Assembly (NCBI GenBank): GCA_016235425.1
Contig: JACRLC010000051.1
Span: 1-62,993 of the forward strand
Reading direction: 5' to 3'
DNA: 62,993 nucleotides
Source of the DNA: Chloroflexota bacterium
GTDB lineage: Bacteria; Chloroflexota; Anaerolineae; Anaerolineales; Villigracilaceae
Positions 24,149 through 31,938 of the stretch are shown here, piece after piece. The position numbers were made by a program, and so were the translations under genes. The first letter of the stretch is position 1, and each line of letters opens with the position of its first letter. Under the pieces are notes generated by a model. The model was not told the DNA's origin, searched no databases, and saw nothing but the letters and a program-made list of their open reading frames with translations.

Positions 24149-24598
24149 TCATCGCCTACCAAATTTGATTCTTTTGTCGCTCTCAGCGATGTCCATTGCC
24201 TTTCTCAGCGAATCCCATTGCATCTCGTCCCATTTTTTCTGCCCATAGATTTTTGGACCCATTTCTTCAAATAATTCCTCGACTTGATCAAAGTATTCCT
24301 TGTATTGTTTTTCCACTTCCTGATAGGGTTGATACAGCCTTTCGCGTGTATCCAGCAGACTGGCGATACGACCCGTAGTGTAAGATACGGCGCGCAATGC
24401 TTCGAGATGATCGCGGAAGGTGAGCTGTTCCTTTACCTCATTCATTTTGTCTAGCGTGCGCATGAGCATGACACGATTTACGCCGACTTCATCCATGAGA
24501 TCGCCAATGCCATACTCCTGCATGAGTTTATGCTCTGCGTCGGTGAAGACAGGTTTGTAGTCGGAATTTCTTTTTTTTGCCCTGCGTTTTTTCGGCAT
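24149..24598 (-). CDS. Hypothetical helical protein
   Basis: 149 residues. Basic start (PKKRRAKKRNSDYK), then a region TDAEHKLMQEYGIGDLMDEVGVNRVMLMRTLDKM that could be a helix-turn-helix, then long charged helices (EVEKQYKEYFDQVEELFEEM). It has the look of a companion to the following KHGFYS protein, as in phage-type small gene pairs, but no family is recognised. ATGAGG lies upstream of the start, directly after a terminator hairpin that ends the transcript of the gene interrupted by the IS element. Confidence 0.5.
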   Translation of the reverse strand: MPKKRRAKKRNSDYKPVFTDAEHKLMQEYGIGDLMDEVGVNRVMLMRTLDKMNEVKEQLTFRDHLEALRAVSYTTGRIASLLDTRERLYQPYQEVEKQYKEYFDQVEELFEEMGPKIYGQKKWDEMQWDSLRKAMDIAESDKRIKFGRR

Positions 24599-24607
24599 GG
24601 ATACCTC

Positions 24608-24647
24608 ATAAAAAAACTTCCAGGATGTTTTTTTTATCCTGGAAGTT
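24608..24647 (-). terminator. Intrinsic terminator
   Basis: AACTTCCAGGAT (24615-24626) pairs perfectly with ATCCTGGAAGTT (24636-24647). On the minus strand six T follow. It lies 57 nt after the stop of the interrupted gene at 24704. Confidence 0.85.
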
Positions 24648-24703
24648 ATGATAATGAAGGGATGCTGTTTTGGGAATAACAGGGATGTTACTTTTTGTAT
24701 CTT

Positions 24704-25015
24704 TTATTCCGCCATGTCCTTCCTATTTCTGACATAATTGGCATGCAATCTTCTTATATAAGATTCACTATGGGCAGTCTCTTTTGCAATTTCCCGCAAG
24801 GCACATTTATGACCAGCCTCCAACATATTGTGATACCAATCAAACCAAACAATAATACTGCTTCCCCTTTTAGGTTTGGAAGGCTTTTGGGGTTTTGCAA
24901 CAAGCTGTGCCGTGGGGTGTATTAGCAAGCCCTGTTCTTCCAGTGAGTTTTCCACAGTCTTCCACGTTGAAAGATTGGATTCGCCATACTTTTTCAAAGG
25001 ATCGACATAAATACT
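24704..25015 (-). pseudogene. 3' part of a gene split by the IS element
   Basis: Codes for the C-terminal 103 residues of an ancestral protein of about 191 residues, beginning SIYVDPLKKYGES directly after the target duplication. The tail REIAKETAHSESYIRRLH resembles a helix-turn-helix. A reading frame of 97 codons can start at the TTG at 24997, but no good ribosome-binding site supports it. Removing the IS (25021-26128) and one 5-bp duplication joins it in frame to the fragment at 26129-26392. Function unknown; possibly a DNA-binding protein. Confidence 0.75.
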
Positions 25016-25020
25016 GACAT

Positions 25021-26128
25021 ACCCTATCTATGGGTTCGAGAATAAGGTGTGATAGAACCTTGACAAAACAGCCGTTCAGAGAGAATCTTTGAGTATCTGA
25101 CCCACAAAGGAGCGCTCATGAACGGCCTAACCGACTATATCACGGAACAACCTTGGGAAGATACCATAACAGCCTGGTTTGTCTTGGTAGATGATGCTTA
25201 TCAAAGAATTGTAACCAAGCGTGGACGGCGTTTTCGGGCGAGTGGCCCAGAGCCAAGTTTTCCCGACAGCGAAGTAATTACCGTTTCATTGATCATCGAG
25301 ACTTTTTTTCATGGCAATGAAGAACTTGGTTATGCTTTTGTTTACCAATACTTGTTGGGCATGTTTCCAAAATTGTTGGACTTGGATCACTTCAATGCTC
25401 GGCGCAGAGAATTGGTTGGCGTTATTGAGGCGATTCGACGTGATTTACGCGATCAGAAGTTGAACTGGGCTGATCCTATTCGCCTGGTGGATAGTGCTCC
25501 AGTAACTGTAGTCACCTACACACGGGGTGCGCGTTGCAGCAGCGTGGTTGGAAGCGAATATTTCGGTGTAGTGACCAGCAAAAAAGGCAAAGTGTACGGA
25601 TTCCGCTTGCATGCGACTGTCACTGTAGATCAGTTGATTGACGAATGGGTATTGGCACCTTCTTCGGTTCCAGACCCACAAGTTTTGGACGAATTGGTAT
25701 TAGAACAGCGCGATTTGGTGTTGATTGGTGACAAGATTTACAACGACACGGAACGAGAAGAACGTCATTGGCGTAAGCGTGGCACTTTGCTTCTCCCTTT
25801 GCGGAAAGAAAACCAGAAAAAACAGTGGCCGAAAGGTGTACAAAAAGCCTTGGGGTACTTCCGACACGCCGTTGAAACTGTTTTTAGCACTTTATCAACC
25901 GTATTCAATGTTGAACGGCCAAGAGGTAGAAGTTTTGCTGGCTATGTCGTACGAGTTGCTACCTGCATTTTAGCCCATACACTCTGCTTTTTCTTGGCCT
26001 GATAACATAAGATTCACGCTCTTCCTTTTTATCGTACTGCATTTGGCAGTATGATAAATTCAACTTGGCTATTTCGCCTCTACAACATCTACCAAGCTCG
26101 CGTTAATCGGCTAACCCATAGATTGGGT
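25021..26128 (+). mobile_element. IS982-like insertion sequence, complete, 1108 bp
   Basis: Left end ACCCTATCTATGGGTT (25021-25036) and right end AACCCATAGATTGGGT (26113-26128) match in inverse orientation at 15 of 16 positions. A 5-bp direct repeat GACAT flanks it (25016-25020 and 26129-26133). Inside is one transposase gene. ACCC termini and the protein type fit the IS982 family. The element has cut a minus-strand gene, whose two parts rejoin in frame when the element is removed, so the insertion is recent. Confidence 0.9.
25118..26002 (+). CDS. IS982-like DDE transposase
   Basis: 294 residues, full length. The acidic catalytic residues are visible: D in IRLVDSAPVTV (near 126), D in LVLIGDKIYND (near 205) and an E in HAVETVFSTL (near 259), with YGFRLHATVTVD between them, the usual transposase RNase H-like core. 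The N-terminal part FPDSEVITVSLIIETFFHG is the helical entry domain common in IS982-type enzymes. AAAGGAG lies 8 nt upstream. No frameshift or stop is seen, so it is probably active. Confidence 0.85.
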   Translation: MNGLTDYITEQPWEDTITAWFVLVDDAYQRIVTKRGRRFRASGPEPSFPDSEVITVSLIIETFFHGNEELGYAFVYQYLLGMFPKLLDLDHFNARRRELVGVIEAIRRDLRDQKLNWADPIRLVDSAPVTVVTYTRGARCSSVVGSEYFGVVTSKKGKVYGFRLHATVTVDQLIDEWVLAPSSVPDPQVLDELVLEQRDLVLIGDKIYNDTEREERHWRKRGTLLLPLRKENQKKQWPKGVQKALGYFRHAVETVFSTLSTVFNVERPRGRSFAGYVVRVATCILAHTLCFFLA

Positions 26129-26392
26129 GACATACAAATTTACCAAGTCTGAATCCAGCACTGTGTCGGCTTTTACTCTGACGATGAAGTCCCTGTGATC
26201 TGCCTCCCAAAACAGGATTTCCACAAAATCGTAGTACTTGGGCGCATATTCTGCAAGCGGGGATGTTTTGGGATCAGGAGAAGTAAATTCAAAAGGCTCC
26301 CTTCCATAAACTGAAAAGAGCCGCTGATACTCGGCATAGATTGTGTTCCAGTATTGGACAAGGGTTCCGCGAAAATAATAATCAGGGGACAT
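26129..26392 (-). pseudogene. 5' part of the gene split by the IS element
   Basis: Begins at the ATG at 26392 (MSPDYYFRGT) and codes for 88 residues up to LVNLYV at the target duplication. With the IS in place the frame runs five codons into the element and stops. The fragment is rich in aromatic residues (YYDFVEILFWEADH) and shows no known motif. It begins 19 nt downstream of the YdbC gene stop, so the intact gene was in one operon with it. The rest of the gene is at 24704-25015. Confidence 0.75.
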
Positions 26393-26411
26393 GCTCGCCT
26401 CCACATTAAAA

Positions 26412-26633
26412 TTACAGCTCCATTGTATTCAGCAACTCTTTCAGTGCAGACAACTCTTCCTTGGACAGGGTCACACCTTTGCCCATCTTCTCGTGATCCG
26501 CGGACCAATCGCGGAGGTCGTATTTCGGTTCGCGGTCATTCCAACTGATCAGGTTGAGTTCCTTCGCCCAGCCGCTAACGGACTTGGAAAGCACGCCAAT
26601 CTTTTTGATGATTTCGTATTTGATTTCGGACAT
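26412..26633 (-). CDS. YdbC/PC4-like single-stranded DNA-binding protein
   Basis: 73 residues, the usual length of the YdbC family, related to the eukaryotic coactivator PC4. The run IKYEIIKKIGVLSKS, then WAKELNLISWNDREPKYD and DWSADHEKMGKGVTLS is diagnostic. YdbC forms a dimer with a curved sheet that binds single-stranded DNA. The gene heads the split gene downstream. Families like this are common on mobile and phage-linked DNA, and here it sits at the edge of a defence island. Confidence 0.88.
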   Translation of the reverse strand: MSEIKYEIIKKIGVLSKSVSGWAKELNLISWNDREPKYDLRDWSADHEKMGKGVTLSKEELSALKELLNTMEL

Positions 26634-26746
26634 TGTTCAGGTTTCCTCAAAGTAAATATTAGAAACGAGATTTAATATTTTGGGCTCGCGTCATTTCATT
26701 GGCCACCCACTACGGAACTCGATCGCCACATCCACCCCTTTAGTAT

Positions 26747-27283
26747 TTAACTGATGAGTTTGCCGGTATTTGCTGGTAAATGTTTCAAAAGAAGAGAGTC
26801 AATTAATTCTTCAGTTTCCACCACTATTTGGTCGCAAGTTTGTGCAATAATTGATATCTCTTCTTGTATTTTTATAAAGATATTGCGCTTTTGACTTGTG
26901 GTGTCCGTGCATATCGAACGAAAATGCATCAACTGCTTATTTAATTTACGGGACTTATCAATTGCCGAATACAAATACATCAGCAATTTGTAGAAATTGC
27001 CATTGGATAATGCCTGCAGTTTATCTATTGACTTTACTTTCCATGAAATTTCTTCGGCCGACTCTTTGATTTCATTTGAAATATCCATTAGCTGATCACA
27101 TTCTGTAGGTCGGATAAATTCTCCTTGTTCATCTGTAAATGGTGTAGTTAATAGCAATCCCTTGGCAGAATGAAGACCCTGGAGCGTTTTATCAATCTCA
27201 AGAGCGAGAATGTAATTTGAGTCAACTGTCTGTGCAGAAATATAGTGGAAAGGGATATTCGAAGGGTTGTCAGTTGTAAGCAT
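26747..27283 (-). CDS. Unknown helical protein, cassette gene 4
   Basis: 178 residues, not recognised. Mainly charged helices with no signal peptide or membrane segment. The C-terminal third (KLNKQLMHFRSICTDTTSQK, then RNIFIKIQEEI) resembles the C-terminal domain of the 27776-28417 product (FRKICQTGTLQ... RRNILNNMENL), sharing an FRxIC...T...RNI pattern. It follows the 151-residue gene by 14 nt, so the two are co-transcribed. The whole set begins behind the restriction-modification methyltransferase gene. A role as a partner protein in a defence or conflict module is inference from context. Confidence 0.6.
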   Translation of the reverse strand: MLTTDNPSNIPFHYISAQTVDSNYILALEIDKTLQGLHSAKGLLLTTPFTDEQGEFIRPTECDQLMDISNEIKESAEEISWKVKSIDKLQALSNGNFYKLLMYLYSAIDKSRKLNKQLMHFRSICTDTTSQKRNIFIKIQEEISIIAQTCDQIVVETEELIDSLLLKHLPANTGKLIS

Positions 27284-27297
27284 AGTTATCAGAATAC

Positions 27298-27753
27298 CTA
27301 TCTTATCACGGGGGGCAGCTTTGATAAATATTGTCGCAAATGTTCAAGTTGTTGATAAGCAGTATGGAGTTTGTTACGGCAATCCATTGCGGCATCCACT
27401 AAGCCTTTTTCATTATGTGCACTGTACAACTCCCTCAAGGCTACATCCATAAGCCCATAGGATTGTTGTACACCTCTTCGATCTCTCCCATCATAATCCC
27501 GAAGCTTTAGGATAACTATTCCGAAATCAGGAATCATCACTTTATTTATAAACTCTGGCGTTATATCATTTCTTAGATGTACCATGGGGTCGAATAGCAG
27601 ATCGCGATAACGCTTTATTGTCAAAAAAGAAATAAATAAGTCCTTGAATGCTTGCGATTCTGAAGCCAAAACTGACTTCTCGACCCATGCTACATTCACT
27701 TTGTAATAAGATTGAGTATTGTGAGATGGCTGGCTTGTCAAAGAATTACTCAC
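27298..27753 (-). CDS. Unknown protein, cassette gene 3
   Basis: 151 residues, not recognised. It has no membrane segment. A central FGIVILKLRDYDGRDRRG stretch and the helical tail NKLHTAYQQLEHLRQYLSKL are visible. It shares no obvious similarity with its neighbours, unlike the other three members of the set. It begins 22 nt after the stop of the gene at 27776 and ends 14 nt before the next gene, so an operon is likely. Composition is AT-rich compared with the flanking chromosomal genes. Confidence 0.6.
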   Translation of the reverse strand: MSNSLTSQPSHNTQSYYKVNVAWVEKSVLASESQAFKDLFISFLTIKRYRDLLFDPMVHLRNDITPEFINKVMIPDFGIVILKLRDYDGRDRRGVQQSYGLMDVALRELYSAHNEKGLVDAAMDCRNKLHTAYQQLEHLRQYLSKLPPVIR

Positions 27754-27775
27754 TTAACCGAAGCCTTAGAATCAA

Positions 27776-28417
27776 TCACACATTCTGTATGTCATTAAGC
27801 TCCTCAAAAAGATTCTCCATATTGTTCAGAATATTCCTTCTTTCGCTTTCTACTTGCAAAGTACCAGTTTGACATATTTTTCTGAATTCGTCTATTTGAT
27901 TCGCCAAAGCCAGAATCTTCCTTGTGAATGAAAATTCAAGGTAGAGATACTCCTGTTTTAGGGACAGAGTTTCTGCTAGTTTTCTCAAAGACGAACTAAC
28001 ATCATCGCATTCACCAGGATAGACAAAATCCCTGTCAAATACTTCAATAATATCTTTCGACGTTGAGTCTATTGTTTGTGATGAGTCATGTCTTGACACT
28101 ACTAATTCAGGAATTGGATTCGGCATATTTTCCTGAGCATCAACGATGTTATCAGTATTCCCTTTGTTTTTCTTTGAAAAACATATATCGTTGAACGACT
28201 TATTAAGGGAGTCTTCGGAAATTCGATTGAGCTGATCGATAATGTGAGTGCGTTTCGCCATTAGCTCTTGAGTGTCTGCTTTTCTAGTATTTTCAATATT
28301 CTCAATCAATTGAGCTTGAAATTCAAGTATATCGAAATACCTTTCGTGTTCTTTTCCCAATTGGCTTAGTAATGTAGTGATGCCCATCAGATAATCGGAG
28401 AAGGTCTGTTCGCTCAT
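27776..28417 (-). CDS. Two-domain protein with effector-associated-like N-terminus, cassette gene 2
   Basis: 213 residues from the ATG at 28417. Residues 1-75 align with the first 75 of the next upstream gene product: about 24 of 55 positions are identical by eye over HERYFDILEFQ... to SFNDI, including an ENI-NT and a DT-EL core. Such short helical N-terminal modules precede TIR, caspase-like and NTPase effectors in Chloroflexota and cyanobacteria, where they join partners by like-with-like contact. A linker and a helical C-terminal domain follow, the latter resembling the 26747-27283 product. The start choice is set by that alignment and by a GAGG site. Confidence 0.65.
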   Translation of the reverse strand: MSEQTFSDYLMGITTLLSQLGKEHERYFDILEFQAQLIENIENTRKADTQELMAKRTHIIDQLNRISEDSLNKSFNDICFSKKNKGNTDNIVDAQENMPNPIPELVVSRHDSSQTIDSTSKDIIEVFDRDFVYPGECDDVSSSLRKLAETLSLKQEYLYLEFSFTRKILALANQIDEFRKICQTGTLQVESERRNILNNMENLFEELNDIQNV

Positions 28418-28432
28418 TCTGGAATTCCTCAT

Positions 28433-28936
28433 TTAGGGAGTGAGTGAATGAATATCTATTATATCGAATTCAATAAGGGCAATAATGATGGCGACTGCAA
28501 TGCCCAGTATTCCGAAGATTATGGTTGCGATTGCTCCAACACCTTGCCAGGCTGGGCTACCAAGATTAGTAATCTGACCTTCTTCATCGTTCTCGTTGTG
28601 GGACATTAGTGGTGTGTGCGGAGATGGAGCAGGATTTCTCGATTGTATTGCAGGTGAATATTGTTGAGTTATTCTATTGAGGTGTATTCTCCTTGTGCTA
28701 GTAGCTAGCTCATTGAAACTCTGACCTGTTGCTTCAAGTGCAATTTTATTTAATTCCCCTAGTATCCTGCTCCGGTCAGCTCTTAGTTCTGGCGTATCGC
28801 CATGCAGATTTGTATTTTGAATATTCTCGTTCAATCGCCCTTGGAGAGTGAACAAGTCGGCATAACGCGGATGCTCAGGAGTTAATTCCCTCAGCAATTG
28901 TTCAACCACACGTAGATAGTCATCAAATAATGCCAT
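28433..28936 (-). CDS. Effector-associated-like domain with C-terminal membrane helix, cassette gene 1
   Basis: 167 residues from the ATG at 28936 (starts at 28945 or a GTG at 28954 overlapping the methyltransferase stop are possible). Residues 1-75 form the domain shared with the 27776-28417 product (HPRYADLFTLQ... LNKIALEATGQSFNEL). A hydrophilic linker follows, then one long hydrophobic segment of about 27 residues (AIATIIFGILGIAVAIIIAL and on) close to the C-terminus. That layout, an adaptor domain plus a membrane helix, is typical of membrane-acting effectors in conflict systems. Function is inferred; no experiment is known to me. Confidence 0.65.
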   Translation of the reverse strand: MALFDDYLRVVEQLLRELTPEHPRYADLFTLQGRLNENIQNTNLHGDTPELRADRSRILGELNKIALEATGQSFNELATSTRRIHLNRITQQYSPAIQSRNPAPSPHTPLMSHNENDEEGQITNLGSPAWQGVGAIATIIFGILGIAVAIIIALIEFDIIDIHSLTP

Positions 28937-28950
28937 TGCTGCCATCTTCC

Positions 28951-31827
28951 TCACTCCACCTCATACACCTTCAACACCTCATCCCCGTAGTGATTAATCA
29001 CCTTAACCGCAACCTTTCCTTTATTCGCAGGTTTCTCAAAGGGGATGGATTCGTCCGTGTAGAGCGCGCTCCAGGCGGATTCATCGATTTCGGCGCGCAG
29101 GGCGCGTTTGAGTTTGTCGTAGGGTTCATCGGCGCCGGTGAAGTAGGCGTGGCGGACGATGAAGGTTTCTTCGTTATAGTCGGTGTCTATGAACCAGCAG
29201 GCGATATCGTCGGTGGTGTTGGAGCGGATTTCGCCTGTGGTGGGGTCGTAGACGTCGAGGCCGTTCAATTTCACGTAGTAACGACTTAAGTCGTCACTAC
29301 GCTTGATTTCAATATCGGGTTCGCCGAAGACCATGAAGAGGTTGCCCGCGCCCGTCTTCTTGAGCAGTTCGTCGCCCATTGCCAGGTCGGGGTTCATCCG
29401 TGTGGGCAGGACGGTGAGCGCCCCGTAGCGTTTGGCTTCTTCGCTGACGTGCGGATCGAAGGCGAATCCGCAGACGATGAGCAGGTCGAAGCCTACGCCG
29501 CGGACGGCTTCTTTGGCGGCTTCTTTGATCTGTTCGGCGCTGACGGTTCCCAGTTCAGGACCAATTGAAATGGCGGCGCGGCGCGTGACCTCGCCCTCAC
29601 CCCCGGCCCCTCTCCCGGTGGGAGAGGGGGAAAATTCGATGTATTCACCGATGGCGTGGATCCAGACGCCCGCGTAGGGTTCGATGCGTTCGAATTTCAG
29701 CCGCTGTTTTTTGATGGTGTTTTGCACGCCCGCGGTCTTGAGGTTTTCAAGGATGGTGTGGGTGAAGTCCTGGGTGTTGAGGGTGTCTTCGTAGTAACGA
29801 CTTAAGTCGTCACTACTGGCGAGCACGCGGTGCGGGGAGAGGCTTTCGACGGTGAAGGGTCCCGCAACGCGGATGCGCTTTTTGTCTTCGTAGGGTTTGT
29901 CGTAGAGGAATTCGGTATCGGCGCGGCGGGCGATGGATGCGTCGATTTCCTTCTGGCGGGCGCGGCGCAGTTCCCAATATTTTTGTAGTAACGACTTTAG
30001 TCGTTCGTTATCGCCGACTGAAGTCGGCACTACGTTATCCCTTGGAATCTCCCACTCTTCCCATTTTTTCTTTGCGACCTTGTTGATCTCGGCGCGCAGT
30101 GTATCCAGGTCGGGTTGATGCTTGGCGTGGATTTCGTCTATCTCTTCGTTGTTGGCAATGGATTTGAGCGTGACATGCGGGACGCGTTCGTAGACGAAGC
30201 CCTTTTTGATGTCGCCTGTAGTAACGACTTCAGTCGTTGCCCCAAAGCGACTAAAGTCGCCGCTACCGACTTCCGCTTCTTTCCTGCGACCTTCGGCTGA
30301 ATCAGCCAAAAGGTAGTATGGATAACGCCCAGACATTAACCGCGTGCGCGCCAACGCAATTGAGACTCGCGATGTATCCATTGTGATCCAGCGACGTCCC
30401 CATTGTTCGGCGACGTATGCCGTGGTGCCTGAGCCGCAGGTAGGATCAATTACCAAGTCGCCTGGGTCGGTTGCCATGAGCATACATCTTTGAATAATTT
30501 TGTCCGATGTTTGAACAACATATGACTTATCACTCGGAGGCGCAGTATCATGCCAAAGGGATGGCAAGGTGGAAACTGAATAATCTTCTGCTTTCATCAC
30601 GTACCTTACTGTATTGCCGCCCTCATATGGTTCAAGCCTATTTGCAAGAACTGCTCTTCGTATTCCATCAGGGTTTGTTTTCCAACTCTTTCCAGTCGGT
30701 GGTGTATATTTCTTACCCCGATAATCAAAACTAAATACTCCGCTTGCATTAATACCAGCAGGATAAAGCGAACCAAGTTGACATATAGCAACAACATTTT
30801 TTGGAAGGAGTGCATGATTCTCGATTTGTTCGGAAGTCATTTGTACACGGCGACCATCGTCATACTCCATCAAATTCCAATGGCTATCGCCTTCTGTCTC
30901 CATGTTGCGATAAAGTTGCCTGTATTTTAAGTTGTCTTTATCTTTCGCATACCAGAGTATAAAATCTGCGATTGTTTCCAAATACTTAGAGCCAAACGTC
31001 ATGTTCTTAGTTCTATAAACTATCTGTGAAACAAAGTTTTCACTTCCAAACACTTCATCAAGAAGCGTTCTCACAAGATGGACATTCTCTTCGCCTATTT
31101 GCACGAATATGCTTCCACTTTCAACAAGCAATTCGCGCGCCGTCACCAAACGGTCACGCAAGTAAGCCAAATACGAATGAATGCCCAACTGCCAGGTATC
31201 GCGAAACGCCTTCACCTGTTCGGGCTGGCGCGTGGCGTCTTCGGCTTTGCCATCCTTCACGTCACGTTTGCGGGTCGAGACCTGCCAGTTCGAGCCAAAC
31301 TTGATCCCGTAAGGCGGGTCAAAGTAGATCATCTGCACCTTGCCCTTGAGTCCCTCCTTCTCGGCAAGCGAAGTCATCACCATCAACGAATCGCCCAGGA
31401 TCATGCGGTTTGACCAGTGCTGTTCGTGGTGGTAAAAGTCCACGCGGTCTTCGAAGGATAGTCCGTTGAAATCGCCGAACAAAGAAGGCTGGTAGTGACG
31501 ACTTAAGTCGTCACTACGCGAGCGCACCAACTCAATAATCGCCTGCGGCTTGATGTGCTCCTGAATATAGATCGGCACCGCAGGCACGGCTAAATCCTGG
31601 CTATCCTGCTCATCCTTCCCCTTCCACACCAACTGCGGGTCCAACGAAGGATCGCGTGGATACAACACCGTCTTCGGCGCTTTCTCTTCCGCGGCGATAA
31701 AGTCGCGCAGTTCCTCCGTCGGGATGTTGGCGCGCTTGTCTTTGTGGTTGACGGAGTCTACGGGGGTGGGGAGATTCCCCGAGCGGCGTCGAGGGGTGGG
31801 GGAGGAGGGTTTCTTTTTAGGGGGCAT
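28951..31827 (-). CDS. mod: Type III restriction-modification DNA methyltransferase (Mod)
   Basis: 958 residues from the ATG at 31827; the frame to 31884 lies in repeat DNA. The N-terminus is Lys/Ser/Pro-rich. N6-adenine methyltransferase motifs are clear: DPPYGIKF (motif IV, near 185) and DPTCGSGTTAYVAEQW (motif I, near 460), the beta-class order. The C-terminal half is long and includes target-recognition and helicase-partner regions. It would methylate an adenine in an asymmetric site and guide the Res subunit. Five GTAG palindromes and one further repeat (29590-29632) lie in frame inside it; three encode the same SDDLSR core. Res is upstream on the same strand, with toxin genes and a RAYT between. 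Confidence 0.92.
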   Translation of the reverse strand: MPPKKKPSSPTPRRRSGNLPTPVDSVNHKDKRANIPTEELRDFIAAEEKAPKTVLYPRDPSLDPQLVWKGKDEQDSQDLAVPAVPIYIQEHIKPQAIIELVRSRSDDLSRHYQPSLFGDFNGLSFEDRVDFYHHEQHWSNRMILGDSLMVMTSLAEKEGLKGKVQMIYFDPPYGIKFGSNWQVSTRKRDVKDGKAEDATRQPEQVKAFRDTWQLGIHSYLAYLRDRLVTARELLVESGSIFVQIGEENVHLVRTLLDEVFGSENFVSQIVYRTKNMTFGSKYLETIADFILWYAKDKDNLKYRQLYRNMETEGDSHWNLMEYDDGRRVQMTSEQIENHALLPKNVVAICQLGSLYPAGINASGVFSFDYRGKKYTPPTGKSWKTNPDGIRRAVLANRLEPYEGGNTVRYVMKAEDYSVSTLPSLWHDTAPPSDKSYVVQTSDKIIQRCMLMATDPGDLVIDPTCGSGTTAYVAEQWGRRWITMDTSRVSIALARTRLMSGRYPYYLLADSAEGRRKEAEVGSGDFSRFGATTEVVTTGDIKKGFVYERVPHVTLKSIANNEEIDEIHAKHQPDLDTLRAEINKVAKKKWEEWEIPRDNVVPTSVGDNERLKSLLQKYWELRRARQKEIDASIARRADTEFLYDKPYEDKKRIRVAGPFTVESLSPHRVLASSDDLSRYYEDTLNTQDFTHTILENLKTAGVQNTIKKQRLKFERIEPYAGVWIHAIGEYIEFSPSPTGRGAGGEGEVTRRAAISIGPELGTVSAEQIKEAAKEAVRGVGFDLLIVCGFAFDPHVSEEAKRYGALTVLPTRMNPDLAMGDELLKKTGAGNLFMVFGEPDIEIKRSDDLSRYYVKLNGLDVYDPTTGEIRSNTTDDIACWFIDTDYNEETFIVRHAYFTGADEPYDKLKRALRAEIDESAWSALYTDESIPFEKPANKGKVAVKVINHYGDEVLKVYEVE
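29275..29300. repeat. GTAG palindrome inside mod
   Basis: 26 bp: GTAGTAACGACTT then AAGTCGTCACTAC, one mismatched pair. On the coding strand it reads SDDLSRYY. Confidence 0.88.
29590..29632. repeat. GGAGAGGGG-type repeat inside mod
   Basis: CCCCTCTCCC and GGGAGAGGGG arms around GGT. On the coding strand it gives SPSPTGRGAGGEG in frame. A related CCCTCTC/GAGAGGG hairpin lies before recX at 38869-38902. Confidence 0.75.
29791..29816. repeat. GTAG palindrome inside mod
   Basis: Same 26-bp sequence as at 29275. In the same frame it codes for SDDLSRYY. Confidence 0.88.
29985..30033. repeat. Double GTAG palindrome inside mod
   Basis: 49 bp. GTAGTAACGACTTTAGTCGT, a short spacer, then GCCGACTGAAGTCGGCACTAC-type half (CCGACTGAAGTCGG core). 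Two hairpins within one outer GTAGT/ACTAC pair. The frame stays open (VVPTSVGDNERLKSLL). Confidence 0.85.
30218..30266. repeat. Double GTAG palindrome inside mod
   Basis: 49 bp. ACGACTTCAGTCGT and GCGACTAAAGTCGC hairpins inside GTAGT and GCTAC ends. It codes for GSGDFSRFGATTEVVTT in frame. Confidence 0.85.
31492..31517. repeat. Perfect GTAG palindrome inside mod
   Basis: 26-bp perfect palindrome, left arm GTAGTGACGACTT, right arm AAGTCGTCACTAC. It codes for SDDLSRHY in frame near the N-terminal third. Confidence 0.9.
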
Positions 31828-31841
31828 AAAGTAAATCCTTC

Positions 31842-31933
31842 GTAGTAACGACTTTAGTCGTTTTTTGTGAACGATTGAAATCATTACTACCGTTCATCTT
31901 TGATAATCCTGGACGATTAAAATCGTCACTACG
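31842..31933. repeat. GTAG palindrome cluster downstream of the RAYT gene
   Basis: A 49-bp double unit (31842-31890: GTAGTAACGACTTTAGTCG ... ATTACTAC) and a further half unit ending CGATTAAAATCGTCACTAC (31913-31932). It lies between the RAYT stop (31939) and the mod start (31827). Confidence 0.85.
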
Positions 31934-31938
31934 CAACA

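Noticed and set aside
24754-26021. ATAAGATTCAC at 24758 and 26008 as ends of a larger element
   Set aside because: The 11-bp match is direct, not tied to the IS ends at 25021 and 26128, and could occur by chance.
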